Notes under the pieces: generated by a model
Seen by the model: the letters and a program-made list of their open reading frames with translations, nothing else
Told to the model about the DNA's origin: nothing
Databases searched by the model: none
Assembly: GCF_020169515.1 (NCBI RefSeq)
Contig: NZ_JAHMHW010000021.1
Span: 1-64,000 of the forward strand
Source of the DNA: Paenibacillus vietnamensis
GTDB lineage: Bacteria > Bacillota > Bacilli > Paenibacillales > Paenibacillaceae
DNA length: 64,000 nt
Direction: 5' to 3'
In this document: positions 55,212 through 64,000 of the stretch, one piece after another
Position numbering within the stretch: the first letter of the stretch is position 1
Layout: each line of letters opens with the position of its first letter
Made by a program: the position numbers and the translations under genes

Positions 55212-58200
55212 ATGGAGATTGTTGTGAATATGACTAGTCCGATGCCTAATTCAAAATACGGCGTTAAGGTGATCGACGGTATAGTAACGCTAAGCAGCCC
55301 ATTTGTGACTTACCGGGTGATCGGGTCGACGTCCGTGAACAAGCTGGTCATTGCCGGAGCCGTTTCGGTTGTGTTGGACAATGCGGTGATTACGACAGCA
55401 ACGGCCAATGCTCCGATTTCAATAGTCACCGGAAATGTGGATATCCGATTCGCGGGTAACAATCGATTGGTAAGCCTGGGCGCTTCTGCCGCTTTAGGCA
55501 AAGCGGGTCTGGAAATATTGGAGTACGGCAGCCTTACCATTCGCGAAGATTTTCTTGTACCGGGAAGTGCTTTAACGGCGGTAGGCGGCTATGGCTCGGC
55601 AGGCATTGGCGGCAGCTTGAATGCAAGAGGCGGCAATCTGACCATTATGAGCGGTCATATTACAGCAATCGGCTATTCGACAACCGCCGCGGGCCATGTC
55701 AGCGGCGCGGGAATAGGGGCGGGTGCGTCTACCGGCGCGGCGGGCTCCTTTTTTGGCAGCATTACGATTAACGGGGGAACGATAAAAGCGAGCGGCGGAA
55801 GCGTCAGAAGCAACGGCGGGGCAGGCATCGGCTCGGGCCATGCGGACGCGGGTTCGTCCTATGTGGCGATGATTACGATTAATGGCGGGGACATATCGGC
55901 TAAAGGCGGCGATTTCTCCGATCGGTATAGCGGAGCGGGAATCGGCTCGGCCTGCGCGGGCGCCAATGCGATATCGAGAGTAGGGAGCATCGAAATAAAC
56001 GGCTCGAACACGAAAGTGACGGCAACCGGCGGCTCAATGGTCGGCTCTACGGGGAGCTTCGGCGGAGCGGGAATCGGCTCTTCCTGGCCGGCGGCGACCG
56101 GCGGCGAATCCAGCGTAGGCGATATCGCTATAAGCGACGGCTGTGTGAATGCGATTGGTGCGGCTGTCGCTAGCTTTACGGGAAGCGGCATCGGCGCGGC
56201 GGGCACCAGCATGGCCGCCGTTTCGAAGGTGGGAAGCATCGTCATTCACGCAGGGCGGATTACGGCAGCCGGAGGCAGCTGCACGGAGCCGGACTCTCAA
56301 GGCGGAGCGGGAATCGGATCGGGTTATGCGGCCGGCGGCGGGATTTCGACTGCGGGATCTATTGTGATTTTTGGCGGAGAGGTTACGGCGACGGCTTCGC
56401 AGACGCTACAGGGCGGGGCGGGGATTGGAGCCGGCTCGGCTCAAGGATCGAATGCGACGACGCAAGTGCAGCATATTATCATCTCCGGCGGAAATGTAAC
56501 CGCAAAGGGCAGCCCGATCGGCGCCGGCATCGGTACGGGCGGAATCCATAGTCCGGCTATCCGCAACGTATGGGCCAAAACCGGGAGAATTGAAATTTCC
56601 GGGGGCAGCGTAACGGCAGCCGGGTATAGAAACTCGCCGGGCATCGGCCCGGGAACGGCATCTTCGAACAGCACATGCGCTGTGGCAAATATTCGAATTA
56701 CCGGCGGAACGGTAACGGCCGGAGGCTCGTCATTCGATAACGGCTCCATGGGAGGCGCGGGAATCGGTACGGGCTTCGGCAACGGCGGAACTTCGCAGGT
56801 CGGCAGCATCGAAATTTCAGGCGGCGCGGTTATTGCCGATGCTTCCAGCGAGTTTAGCGGTGCCGGCATCGGCGCAGGGGGAGCGGCTTGCGGCAGTGCC
56901 GGCGGCGCAAGAGGCATGTCGATTGTCGGACACATACGAATCAGCAGCGCGGTGATCAAGAGAGCGGCCGGAGGAAGTCATCCGCTTACCGATTCCGGCG
57001 TTGGCATCGGTGCAGCTTCCGCTTTGCACGGTGCCTATTCCAGGGTACATGAAATCGTTATTGAAAATTCCACATTAGAAAAAATTTACGGAAGCTCAGG
57101 AGGCGCGGCAATCGGCACAGGCAGGGCGGATTCGGACTGCAGCCAAGCTTCGGTAGGCTCTATCTCGATAACGGGCACCGCCTTCGGAGAGGTAATCGGC
57201 GGGAACTTCGGCGCCGGCATTGGCTCGGGCAGCAGTACGGGAGGACGCGCAGCATCGGTGATTGGCACCTATCGCGGCACCGGTCTTGCAGCCGATTGGA
57301 AAAATTGGGAGCTTGGGGATATTCTCATCTCCGACTCCTTTTTTGCCGAGATTGCCGCTTACCCGTATACGGATGCCGTGGGCTATATTCTTGCCGGAAC
57401 GGGAATCGGTTCGGGCGCAGCCGGTGCCGGGTCAACCGCAAGCAGGCCGGGCGGCATTACATGGATCGGCAATATCCGAATGGAAAACGTAGAGATTGCA
57501 AGCGTCGAAGGCGGAAAATTGGCGCCCGGCATCGGCTCGGGCTGCTCGACAAACGGCGGCGAGAGCCGTGTGCATGCCATCGTCCTGCGCAATACGAGGA
57601 TTGAATACACAAAAGGCGGAAAGTGCTGGACCGGAGCGGGATTTGAGTACGACAGAGGCGCGGGGATCGGGGCAGGTTATGCGAATGATTTTGGCTTCGA
57701 GGAGCCTTTCATTCAATATTCGTACGGCGGAACCTCAACTGTTGGCGTTATCCGGATGGAGAACACCCGAATCGGAGGCGCATACGGCGGCCTCAGAGCT
57801 CCGGGAATCGGCGCAGGCTGTACGGAAAACGCGAACCCCGCCAATGCCGGAATGATAGCTGCCGTATCGCATATCCATACGATCTGCATCCTTCATCATA
57901 GCAAGGTGACCGCTTTTGCCGGAGCGGATGCCAACGGGATCGGCATATCGGAAGTCGCTTACTCGCAAAGAACGTCAAAAAATGCCGCAAATCCCTTAAT
58001 GAAAGGCACGTCTCATGTCGAAGAGCTGCAGATCGAAAGCACCGCCTTGGTTGCGGCTTATGCCGTCAATTTTCCTGCGATCTGGACCGGTCTTCCTGCC
58101 TCTATGCTCGGCGAAGCTCCGCCTCCGGCAGGCCGCGTCTATAAGGATGATGCATTTAACCGGCGGAACCGGCTGTGGACGGGTTTAACAAGCGGCGAAC

Positions 58201-58958
58201 AAGCGATGACGGCGGAGCAATGGCTTGCCATAGGCGGATGGTCCAATAAGGCGAGCACTCCGGCGATTGTGGTAAACGCGACTTTTTACAAAGGAAGGGA
58301 TATGGACGGGAAGCACGGGATTAACCGTTTCGATGCTTCCAAGCCGCTGGTCCTTGCTTCGGATAGCCCGGGGGGCGAGACGAGCGTGATGATTCCGCCT
58401 CCGTTTTGCTATTTCGCTTTTACGAGCGGTGATCCCGAATCCGGATTAAGGCTGCCTGCGGAGCTGGCGGGCACGGCCGGCGGAACGGATTTTCGGCTGA
58501 AGGTGTACGACATTTGGCGCAAAAAAACGGAGGAACGCCTTCAAGAATACAAGCCGCAAATAAATCAACAAGCGTCGGAGGAAGTGATCCCCGCGATCAC
58601 GGCGATTCCGGCAATTCCGGCGACTACCGCTCAAATCGCGCATTCCGCGACGGCAGTAAGACAGGCGGCAGTCCCAAAGCCGGCAACCGGAAATCGCTCT
58701 AATCCAGGCGGAAACAGCAGTCGAAAATCCCGCAGACGCGAAACCGGCACCCGCCATACCGGCAGCCATAAAACGAGCGGAAGCAAATCAAACGGCCGGC
58801 GCCTCCCAAAAAGCCGTACTGTCCATAGAGCCTTAGCGGACAGTCGTTCCCTTGGCGTATCCGGAGGGAGGCTCCGCACAGCCCGGCATGGCGCGCCGGC
58901 TTTATTCCAGCGGAAGCCTGGCCCGGCGGCGAATCAGGCGGCGTCCCCCTCCGTTTGA
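55212..58958 (+). CDS. Giant Gly-rich repeat protein, predicted parallel beta-helix
   Basis: A 1248-residue protein made largely (about residues 120-960) of 35-50-residue repeats of the form S-x-VGSIxIxGGxVTAxGG followed by GAGIGSGxAxxGG. Some 20 or more copies can be counted by GAGIG or GIGAG strings. The pattern suggests a right-handed beta-helix as in secreted adhesins or polysaccharide-acting proteins, but no catalytic motif was seen. No signal peptide, SLH, LPXTG or membrane anchor is visible: the N terminus is MEIVVNMTSPMPNSKYGVKV. AAAGGAG stands 7 nt before ATG 55212. The last ~110 residues are basic and repeat-free, and a frameshift there is possible. It ends 52 bp before the convergent capA-like stop. 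Confidence 0.75.
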   Translation: MEIVVNMTSPMPNSKYGVKVIDGIVTLSSPFVTYRVIGSTSVNKLVIAGAVSVVLDNAVITTATANAPISIVTGNVDIRFAGNNRLVSLGASAALGKAGLEILEYGSLTIREDFLVPGSALTAVGGYGSAGIGGSLNARGGNLTIMSGHITAIGYSTTAAGHVSGAGIGAGASTGAAGSFFGSITINGGTIKASGGSVRSNGGAGIGSGHADAGSSYVAMITINGGDISAKGGDFSDRYSGAGIGSACAGANAISRVGSIEINGSNTKVTATGGSMVGSTGSFGGAGIGSSWPAATGGESSVGDIAISDGCVNAIGAAVASFTGSGIGAAGTSMAAVSKVGSIVIHAGRITAAGGSCTEPDSQGGAGIGSGYAAGGGISTAGSIVIFGGEVTATASQTLQGGAGIGAGSAQGSNATTQVQHIIISGGNVTAKGSPIGAGIGTGGIHSPAIRNVWAKTGRIEISGGSVTAAGYRNSPGIGPGTASSNSTCAVANIRITGGTVTAGGSSFDNGSMGGAGIGTGFGNGGTSQVGSIEISGGAVIADASSEFSGAGIGAGGAACGSAGGARGMSIVGHIRISSAVIKRAAGGSHPLTDSGVGIGAASALHGAYSRVHEIVIENSTLEKIYGSSGGAAIGTGRADSDCSQASVGSISITGTAFGEVIGGNFGAGIGSGSSTGGRAASVIGTYRGTGLAADWKNWELGDILISDSFFAEIAAYPYTDAVGYILAGTGIGSGAAGAGSTASRPGGITWIGNIRMENVEIASVEGGKLAPGIGSGCSTNGGESRVHAIVLRNTRIEYTKGGKCWTGAGFEYDRGAGIGAGYANDFGFEEPFIQYSYGGTSTVGVIRMENTRIGGAYGGLRAPGIGAGCTENANPANAGMIAAVSHIHTICILHHSKVTAFAGADANGIGISEVAYSQRTSKNAANPLMKGTSHVEELQIESTALVAAYAVNFPAIWTGLPASMLGEAPPPAGRVYKDDAFNRRNRLWTGLTSGEQAMTAEQWLAIGGWSNKASTPAIVVNATFYKGRDMDGKHGINRFDASKPLVLASDSPGGETSVMIPPPFCYFAFTSGDPESGLRLPAELAGTAGGTDFRLKVYDIWRKKTEERLQEYKPQINQQASEEVIPAITAIPAIPATTAQIAHSATAVRQAAVPKPATGNRSNPGGNSSRKSRRRETGTRHTGSHKTSGSKSNGRRLPKSRTVHRALADSRSLGVSGGRLRTARHGAPALFQRKPGPAANQAASPSV

Positions 58959-59010
58959 GGGTGGGTATGCCGTCGCTATCAGCGAGCCGAAGAGAGTCGC
59001 AGCTCCCCGC

Positions 59011-60054
59011 CTAAGACTTAGTCTTTGAGGCCAGCAAAGGCCGCATTCGGCTCCAAATCTTGCGCATAAGCGCCCGGTCTGCCGCCGATTGGCCCGGCTC
59101 CGGCTTCGCCAGCGCTTGACGGATTGGCAAAATCCGGTATTTCACGCCGCCGGCGGTCTTGATCCGTGTCGACCAGGTGGGGATGTGGGCGGCTTTTGTA
59201 ACTTTTACTTTTCCGTCGCTGTCTTTTTGGACGGTCAGCTGAACGATGACGCCGCAGTTGGTAGCCGGGTTGCGGTAAATGCGGGTAGCGATAAAATTAC
59301 TGAGCGAATAGATGACATAACGGCCGTTCTTAGTGAGAAAGGCCGGCTGCAGAACGTGGGGATGATTGCCCAGAATAATATGCGCACCGCTTGCGAGCAG
59401 CAGGTTGACGAGGCGCCGGGATTGCTTTAAAGGGTAATGGCGGCATTCCCGTCCGATATGCAGGCATGCCACGACGACATCGACCTCGCGCGCAAGCCTG
59501 CGGATATGGTCGGCGGTTTTGCTGGAAGTGGCGGGAGTCACCTCATTGACCATCCAGGCTTTTCCTTGAGGGAGCGGGATTTTGTTCGTTCCTTTGGAGT
59601 AGCTGACAATGCCGACCTTGATGCCGTTTACCGTGAGAATCAGATGATTATCCGCACCGGGATCGGAAGCGTAAGTGCCCGTATGCGCCAATCCGTTGTC
59701 GTCCAGAACCTGAAGCGTGCGGACCAGCCCTTTCTCGCCCCGGTCCATGCAATGGTTGTTCGCGGTGGTCAAGACATGGAAGCCGGTTTCTTTCAGAGCG
59801 GGCGCCAGATCGTCCGGACAGTTGAACATGGAGAAGCCTGTACGCGCATTCGGCTGCGTATAGCGGTCCTCCCGGCCCGCGAGCGGTGTCTCCAGGTTGC
59901 CGATAACCAGATCGGCTTGCTGGAGCAAGGGGGCTACGTGCTGAAAGATCGGCTTGAACGCATATTTGTTTTCGCCGGCTTGTTTGGCCGTTGTCAGGAT
60001 GGGCCCTATCATCAAAATATCCCCGACGGCAGCCAGCTTGAATTCCGTAGTCAA
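59011..60054 (-). CDS. CapA-family protein (poly-gamma-glutamate synthesis-type metallophosphatase fold)
   Basis: A 347-residue calcineurin-like protein of the CapA/PgsA family. AAVGDILMIGP (about 8-18), GNLETPLAG (about 55-63), TANNHCMDRG (about 93-102) and ILGNHPHVLQP (about 230-240) are the metal-site motifs. Classic CapA has an N-terminal membrane anchor; none is present here, so it is probably cytoplasmic. Start is TTG 60054 behind AAAGGAT. It is divergent from a Mur-ligase-like gene, which recalls the CapA-CapB pairing in capsule operons, though here no CapC-like gene is seen. Confidence 0.82.
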   Translation of the reverse strand: MTTEFKLAAVGDILMIGPILTTAKQAGENKYAFKPIFQHVAPLLQQADLVIGNLETPLAGREDRYTQPNARTGFSMFNCPDDLAPALKETGFHVLTTANNHCMDRGEKGLVRTLQVLDDNGLAHTGTYASDPGADNHLILTVNGIKVGIVSYSKGTNKIPLPQGKAWMVNEVTPATSSKTADHIRRLAREVDVVVACLHIGRECRHYPLKQSRRLVNLLLASGAHIILGNHPHVLQPAFLTKNGRYVIYSLSNFIATRIYRNPATNCGVIVQLTVQKDSDGKVKVTKAAHIPTWSTRIKTAGGVKYRILPIRQALAKPEPGQSAADRALMRKIWSRMRPLLASKTKS

Positions 60055-60334
60055 GGTATCCGTATCCTTTCATGCCTAAGGTTATTTGCTTATGTCATCG
60101 TATGACGGGCGAATGCACATGGTGAGCGGAAACGGCCGCCAATTAGGCAATACCCTCTTTCCTTCCCGGTTTATCCGGCATAAAATAGCGTGCGGAACGA
60201 TTCAGGGACGATTATGTTTTTCAAAATATAAGAAAGTATAAATTCCACTTGATAGTGGACTTATTTTTCATCGCGAAACGAGCTTTTGCCGCCAAAGGAC
60301 GGCGTCAGCCGTTTACGCTTGAGGGGGCGGCAAT
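60055..60334. promoter_or_regulatory. Divergent promoter region between capA-like and Mur-ligase-like genes
   Basis: The 280-bp region holds the start signals of both genes. TCCACTTGATAGTGGA at 60247-60262 is an inverted repeat of TCCACT and AGTGGA, a possible shared operator. No gene is visible. Confidence 0.35.
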
Positions 60335-61432
60335 TTGGAGCTGACAGCCACTAGACGAAGGCCGATTATAGCGGTTACGGGAAGTGCGGGCAAGACGACC
60401 ACCAAGGAAATGATTGCAGCCGTGCTGAGAAGGCGGTGGAGCATACTCAAATCTGCGCATAACAACAATGCTCCCAGCGCTACAAGAAGGCATGCCAAGC
60501 TGATTCGCTCCTATCACCGGGCGGCGGTCCTGGAGTACGGCATGCAGTTTTATAACAATATCAAATGGCATTGCCAGCATTTGCAGCCGACTATCGGAGT
60601 GATTACAAATGTCGGCAGGGCTCATGTCGGCAACTTTGGCGGTCGAATTGAAGGGGTGGCTAAGGCAAAGTCCGAGCTGATCCGTTATATGAAGCCGAGC
60701 GGTACCCTGCTGCTGAATGCGGACGACCCCAACTCCAAATTGCTGCATACAAAAGGATTCAAAGGTAAAATCATTCGGGTGGGCATGCGAAGCCATGCGG
60801 ATTACAGGGCCTTCGACGTGAAATATGCAAGCGGAGGAATGAGCTTTAAGGTCATGCTGAACGGAAAAGCACATGGCTTCTATATTCCTGTGTTTGGAAG
60901 ACATAACATTTTAAATGCCCTGTTTGCCATTGCCATCTCGCATCGTTTCGGGTTCACGCCTCAAGAAATGCAAGCCGGGCTTCGTTCGTATGCAAGGCCG
61001 AATAGACGCCTGAAGGTCCACCGCTTAAGACGGAATATCAGGCTGATCGACGATTCGTTCAGCTCCAATCCCGACGCCGCGAAGGCTGCGCTTGATGTTC
61101 TGGCGAGCGTTGGCGCCGGCCCCAAAATAGCGGTGCTCGGTTCCATGATGGAGTTAGGCCGGTATACGGTCAAGGGACATCGGGAGGTCGGGAGATATGC
61201 CGCGGGTAAAAAGCTCAGCCGCTTGTATACGCTTGGCGGAGCGGGCAGGCACATTGCGGCCGGCGCGAGAGAGGCGGGCTTCCCCGCAGGCCGGATTTAT
61301 AGCTATGCGGGCAAGCCTCAGCTGCAGCGGGCACTAAGCCGTACGCTGGAATCGGGCGCTACGATTCTCATTAAAGGCTCGCACGGCCTTGGCATGAGCT
61401 CGATGGTGCCTTACTTGAAACGAAATGTCTGA
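60335..61432 (+). CDS. Mur-ligase-family protein lacking the N-terminal substrate domain
   Basis: A 365-residue ATP-dependent ligase-like protein. It starts almost directly with the P-loop VTGSAGKTTTKEMIAAVL (about 13-30), then NVGRAHVGNFGG (about 90), LLNADDPNS (about 127), the carbamylated-lysine region and the C-terminal domain with DDSFSSNPDAAKAALDVL (about 233). MurF enzymes (~450 residues) have an additional N-terminal domain binding the UDP-MurNAc peptide; its absence implies another substrate, as in CapB, MurT or amide-ligase relatives. The protein is unusually rich in Arg, Lys and His. Start TTG 60335 behind GAGGGGG. Confidence 0.78.
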   Translation: MELTATRRRPIIAVTGSAGKTTTKEMIAAVLRRRWSILKSAHNNNAPSATRRHAKLIRSYHRAAVLEYGMQFYNNIKWHCQHLQPTIGVITNVGRAHVGNFGGRIEGVAKAKSELIRYMKPSGTLLLNADDPNSKLLHTKGFKGKIIRVGMRSHADYRAFDVKYASGGMSFKVMLNGKAHGFYIPVFGRHNILNALFAIAISHRFGFTPQEMQAGLRSYARPNRRLKVHRLRRNIRLIDDSFSSNPDAAKAALDVLASVGAGPKIAVLGSMMELGRYTVKGHREVGRYAAGKKLSRLYTLGGAGRHIAAGAREAGFPAGRIYSYAGKPQLQRALSRTLESGATILIKGSHGLGMSSMVPYLKRNV

Positions 61433-61440
61433 ATAAATGA

Positions 61441-61470
61441 AACCACAACCGGCTGCGGTTGTGGTTTATT
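61441..61470 (+). terminator. Terminator after the Mur-ligase-like gene
   Basis: AACCACAACCG-GCTG-CGGTTGTGGTT-type stem is followed by TATTAGTTTT. Confidence 0.85.
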
Positions 61471-61721
61471 AGTTTTCCTATGCTGCCTGTCACAAGTAGG
61501 AGAAATTAACCATTTTTAAAGCCGTCGTCCTCCAACAACAGAATCATATTGATGTCATTGTATAAGAGATTTTGTAGAAAAGGTTGCAATAGTATTATCA
61601 ATATATTAAATATGTATTTGTGAGGATGAGAAGGAACGCGGCCGGGTAAAGGAGGGGTGCGGGGATCAGGCGTGCGACGACAGGTTGTCCTCAAAACCAT
61701 AATTAAACCGAGGTGTATAAC

Positions 61722-63785
61722 ATGTTTCGTAAGTTTACCGTGATCGGACTCGCAGTCGTATGTTCGCTCACCATGTCATTAGGCATTTCCGCAGCCGACT
61801 CCGGTCAATCCGGGGAAAACGCGCGGGCGAGCTCGATTTCCTGGCCTGCAAAGCAAGCGCTTCCAAGCTTTTCGAAAATCAAGCAGCTGGATGTGGCGGA
61901 CATTTACGATGCTCCCGGCGACATTAAGCTTCTGATGGCAACCCTGCAAGGCATCGTCAACCGTGCGGAGCCCCGCATCTATTTGCTGGAAAATAAAGAG
62001 GAAGGCAAGTTTACATGGCTGAACGACCTGAACGTGACGTACAAGGTCCGGGACGACTACTGGCAAATTGTAAAAGCCTACGCGAATGAGGTTAACGGCC
62101 TCATCGTTTACGATCCGAACGTTCCGGATTCGGTCAATGTGGCAACGACGCTGGCCGGCTTGAAGGGAGCGGTCGTCGCAAGCCCCGAGCTGGCGGAGAA
62201 GCTGCAGGCGGAGCCGTACGGCCTGAAGGTGCTGGACGACCTGCAGGGGAAATTCAAGGACCGTCTGGACGCGTACACCTGGCAGTACGAAAATCTGTGG
62301 AGCAAGACGACGCACCGGATGATCGTCGGGCTCAGCCCGATGACCTCCGTCCGGCTGCCGGACCAGTCCGATCTGTTTAAGGTGCTGGCGCAGGATACGA
62401 CGCAGGAGCGGGACGCCAAAAACCGGAAGGTATATGACCTCGATCTGAGCGGCAGCCTCGGCAAAGAGGACGTGTACCTCCGCTTCGACGATGCATTCCC
62501 GCAGGACGGCTGGGGGACTGCCGTTCATGAAGTGACGGTCAAAGCCGACGGCCGGACGATCGCGCAATTTATTCCGGGGACGCCGGAGGAGGAAGCCTTC
62601 CTGTATGACGGAGGCGGCTCGCAGGTGTCCGCAGGAAGCGGCGGACACCGGTTCGCAGACAATGGTCGTTATTTCGTCTACAAATTCACGCCGCCTGCCG
62701 GAACGAAGCAGCTGACGGCATCGGTCGATATGTGGAACCAGTACAAGGTATCCGCAGGTAACGAGAAGCCTGTATCGTCCGAGCAGAAGGAGCCGTACGG
62801 CTACCTGCGCGACTACGCCGTCGCGAACAAAGCGATGGTATTCTGGCTTGATTCCAACGTTCCGGAGCAGAAGGCGCTGTTCGAGAAAATTTTGTCCGAT
62901 GTAGAGCCGGGCACACCTTACCTGGGCTGGTTCAGCAACGATGTGGACGGGGAATTCAGCGGCGTTGAAATTACGTCGAGCCATGGCGTCTATGTCCTGG
63001 CGGCCGACTGGTTCAGCAATCTGACTGTGTTCTCCGGCACGAAAGCGAATAAGGCAAAAACCAAAGCGGCGGCTGCGCCGAAGCTGGAAAATAAAATTTA
63101 CGTGACGTATACGTTCAGCGAAGGCGACAACTTCCAGTACAATCAGCATAGAATGCGCATTTTGTGGGACGATCCGAGCCGCGGCAAGGTGCCGCTGAAC
63201 TGGACGTCCAGCCCGCTGCTATACGACGGCGCGCCTGCCATGCTGAATTATTACAACGATACGGCAACCGCTAACGATCTGATTATCGCGGGACCGTCCG
63301 GCGCCGGCTACTTCTACCCGAATGCATGGCCGGCCGGGTCGTTCACGGACTTCCTGAAGCAGACCTACTCGTATCTGGAGAAGACGGGCATGACCATTCC
63401 TTACGTCTTGAACCGGATTGACAGCCAAAATGTGCCGCTGAGCCCGGAGCATGCCGCTGCTTATATCGAGGAGTACAAAGCTCCGGGACTGTTCCTGAGC
63501 TGGGAGGACCATCACGGCGTCGAGATTATCGGCGGCAAGCTGCCGGTCTCGACGATTCAAGGCATCAGCACGGCGCAGGACGGCAAAAAAATTCTTGAAG
63601 AAGCGAAAGCGAACTGGGACGGCAAGTCCCCGATGTTCGTCTCCCTCGGCCTGCTTGCATGGAGCTTGACGCCATCGGACATCGCGGAGCTGCAAGCGTC
63701 GCTTGGACCGGAGTATGAGGCTGTCCGCGCAGACCAGTATTTCTCGCTGATCCGCAGCGCGAACGGACTGCCGGCGAAGCCGTAA
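61722..63785 (+). CDS. GxGYxYP-domain putative glycoside hydrolase, secreted
   Basis: A 687-residue exported protein. The signal peptide is about residues 1-26 (VIGLAVVCSLTMSLGISA). The N-terminal domain (VADIYDAPGDIKLLMATLQG followed by IVNRAEPRIYLL) and the naming motif GPSGAGYFYPNAWPAGSF (about 524-541) place it in the GxGYxYP family of putative glycosidases; the substrate is not known. A beta-sandwich-like insert lies at about 230-350. AGGTG precedes ATG 61722; an in-frame GTG at 61713 overlaps that RBS. It is followed by a hairpin and then a GntR-type regulator that may control it. Confidence 0.86.
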   Translation: MFRKFTVIGLAVVCSLTMSLGISAADSGQSGENARASSISWPAKQALPSFSKIKQLDVADIYDAPGDIKLLMATLQGIVNRAEPRIYLLENKEEGKFTWLNDLNVTYKVRDDYWQIVKAYANEVNGLIVYDPNVPDSVNVATTLAGLKGAVVASPELAEKLQAEPYGLKVLDDLQGKFKDRLDAYTWQYENLWSKTTHRMIVGLSPMTSVRLPDQSDLFKVLAQDTTQERDAKNRKVYDLDLSGSLGKEDVYLRFDDAFPQDGWGTAVHEVTVKADGRTIAQFIPGTPEEEAFLYDGGGSQVSAGSGGHRFADNGRYFVYKFTPPAGTKQLTASVDMWNQYKVSAGNEKPVSSEQKEPYGYLRDYAVANKAMVFWLDSNVPEQKALFEKILSDVEPGTPYLGWFSNDVDGEFSGVEITSSHGVYVLAADWFSNLTVFSGTKANKAKTKAAAAPKLENKIYVTYTFSEGDNFQYNQHRMRILWDDPSRGKVPLNWTSSPLLYDGAPAMLNYYNDTATANDLIIAGPSGAGYFYPNAWPAGSFTDFLKQTYSYLEKTGMTIPYVLNRIDSQNVPLSPEHAAAYIEEYKAPGLFLSWEDHHGVEIIGGKLPVSTIQGISTAQDGKKILEEAKANWDGKSPMFVSLGLLAWSLTPSDIAELQASLGPEYEAVRADQYFSLIRSANGLPAKP

Positions 63786-63810
63786 GCTTAAGATATATGA
63801 AAGACGAGGG

Positions 63811-63846
63811 GAGGACGCCGGCTGCACCGGTCGTCCTTTCCGTTTT
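63811..63846 (+). terminator. Terminator after the GxGYxYP gene
   Basis: AGGACG and CGTCCT, with inner CCGG pairing, are followed by TTCCGTTTTT. Confidence 0.65.
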
Positions 63847-63951
63847 TCAAATAGAGAAGACAACCGAATTGTTTGCGCGATCCCTTGAAAAGTCTGGCCA
63901 AAGGATATATTATATATAACATATAAAATATACAGAATTTTTGGTGAAGAC

Positions 63952-64000
63952 ATGAAAAATGAGAGAATGCCGCTATATCAACAAATTCAGGATTATATAA
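63952..64000 (+). CDS. GntR-family regulator, N-terminal fragment cut by the window edge
   Basis: Only 16 codons are visible: MKNERMPLYQQIQDYI, the standard opening of GntR winged-helix regulators (PLYxQIxxxI). GGTGAAGA lies just upstream, and an AT-rich stretch (TATATATAACATATA at 63911-63925) fits a promoter/operator. The effector domain and subfamily cannot be determined. Confidence 0.7.
   Translation, partial: MKNERMPLYQQIQDYI

Noticed and set aside
61779-63149. A 456-codon open frame opposite the GxGYxYP gene
   Set aside because: It is complementary to a well-supported gene with signal peptide and family motif, and shows no motif of its own.

Overview
The window is a low-to-mid GC Firmicute chromosome, most likely Paenibacillus or a close Paenibacillaceae relative. 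This rests on the hprK-lgt-ppaX, rapZ-yvcK-whiA-HPr and cggR-gap-pgk-tpiA-gpmI-eno gene orders, strong AGGAGG-type ribosome binding sites, S-layer-homology and copper-amine-oxidase-like stalk proteins, and a tmRNA tag of the Bacillus type. The genus is inferred from gene content, not from a database search.

Positions 1-31.9 kb are conserved core. After the end of a tRNA-Lys gene come a flavin reductase, a TagO-type sugar-phosphate transferase, a PucR/CdaR regulator, an MsmX-type ATPase and the hprK-lgt-ppaX-acetyltransferase cluster. A histidine operon (hisZ-G-D-B-H-F-IE-J) follows. It lacks hisA at the expected place between hisH and hisF, where a 325-bp repeat-bearing gap sits instead. A prs paralogue, a TPR protein, trxB, glucokinase, rapZ, yvcK, whiA and an HPr protein follow, then clpP on the minus strand and a tRNA-Arg. 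The glycolytic operon has a recognisable CggR operator and promoter. HprK, HPr, glucokinase, a possible cre site and CggR place much carbon-flux control in one region.

Positions 31.9-38.3 kb hold a sugar-phosphate isomerase-like protein, secG, an RNase R with a very long Gly/Arg-rich tail, a cold-shock gene with a strongly structured leader, smpB, and ssrA (tmRNA, tag GKQQPTYAFAA). SmpB, tmRNA and RNase R are functional partners in trans-translation and mRNA quality control.

Positions 38.3-52.35 kb are an accessory island inserted at the 3' end of ssrA. It is bounded by an imperfect direct repeat of the ssrA 3' end plus its terminator, and two further decayed copies of the same unit lie inside its right end. 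That suggests several successive integrations. No integrase is left. The cargo is a broken DUF3800-like gene, a frameshifted S-layer-homology relic, a frameshifted zinc-ribbon transposase relic, an unknown AT-rich gene, a complete four-gene Wadjet anti-plasmid system of the TIGR02677/02678/02680/02679 (type III) class, and an AbrB-antitoxin/Doc-toxin pair. The Wadjet system in this layered ssrA island is the main accessory finding.

Positions 52.35-64 kb return to chromosome with cell-surface genes: two VOC loci (one a fragment), a YfbR-like HD hydrolase, a secreted stalk protein, a giant Gly-rich beta-helix-like repeat protein without an evident signal peptide, a CapA-like protein divergent from a Mur-ligase-like protein that lacks the usual N-terminal domain, a GxGYxYP putative glycosidase, and the start of a GntR-type regulator cut by the window edge.
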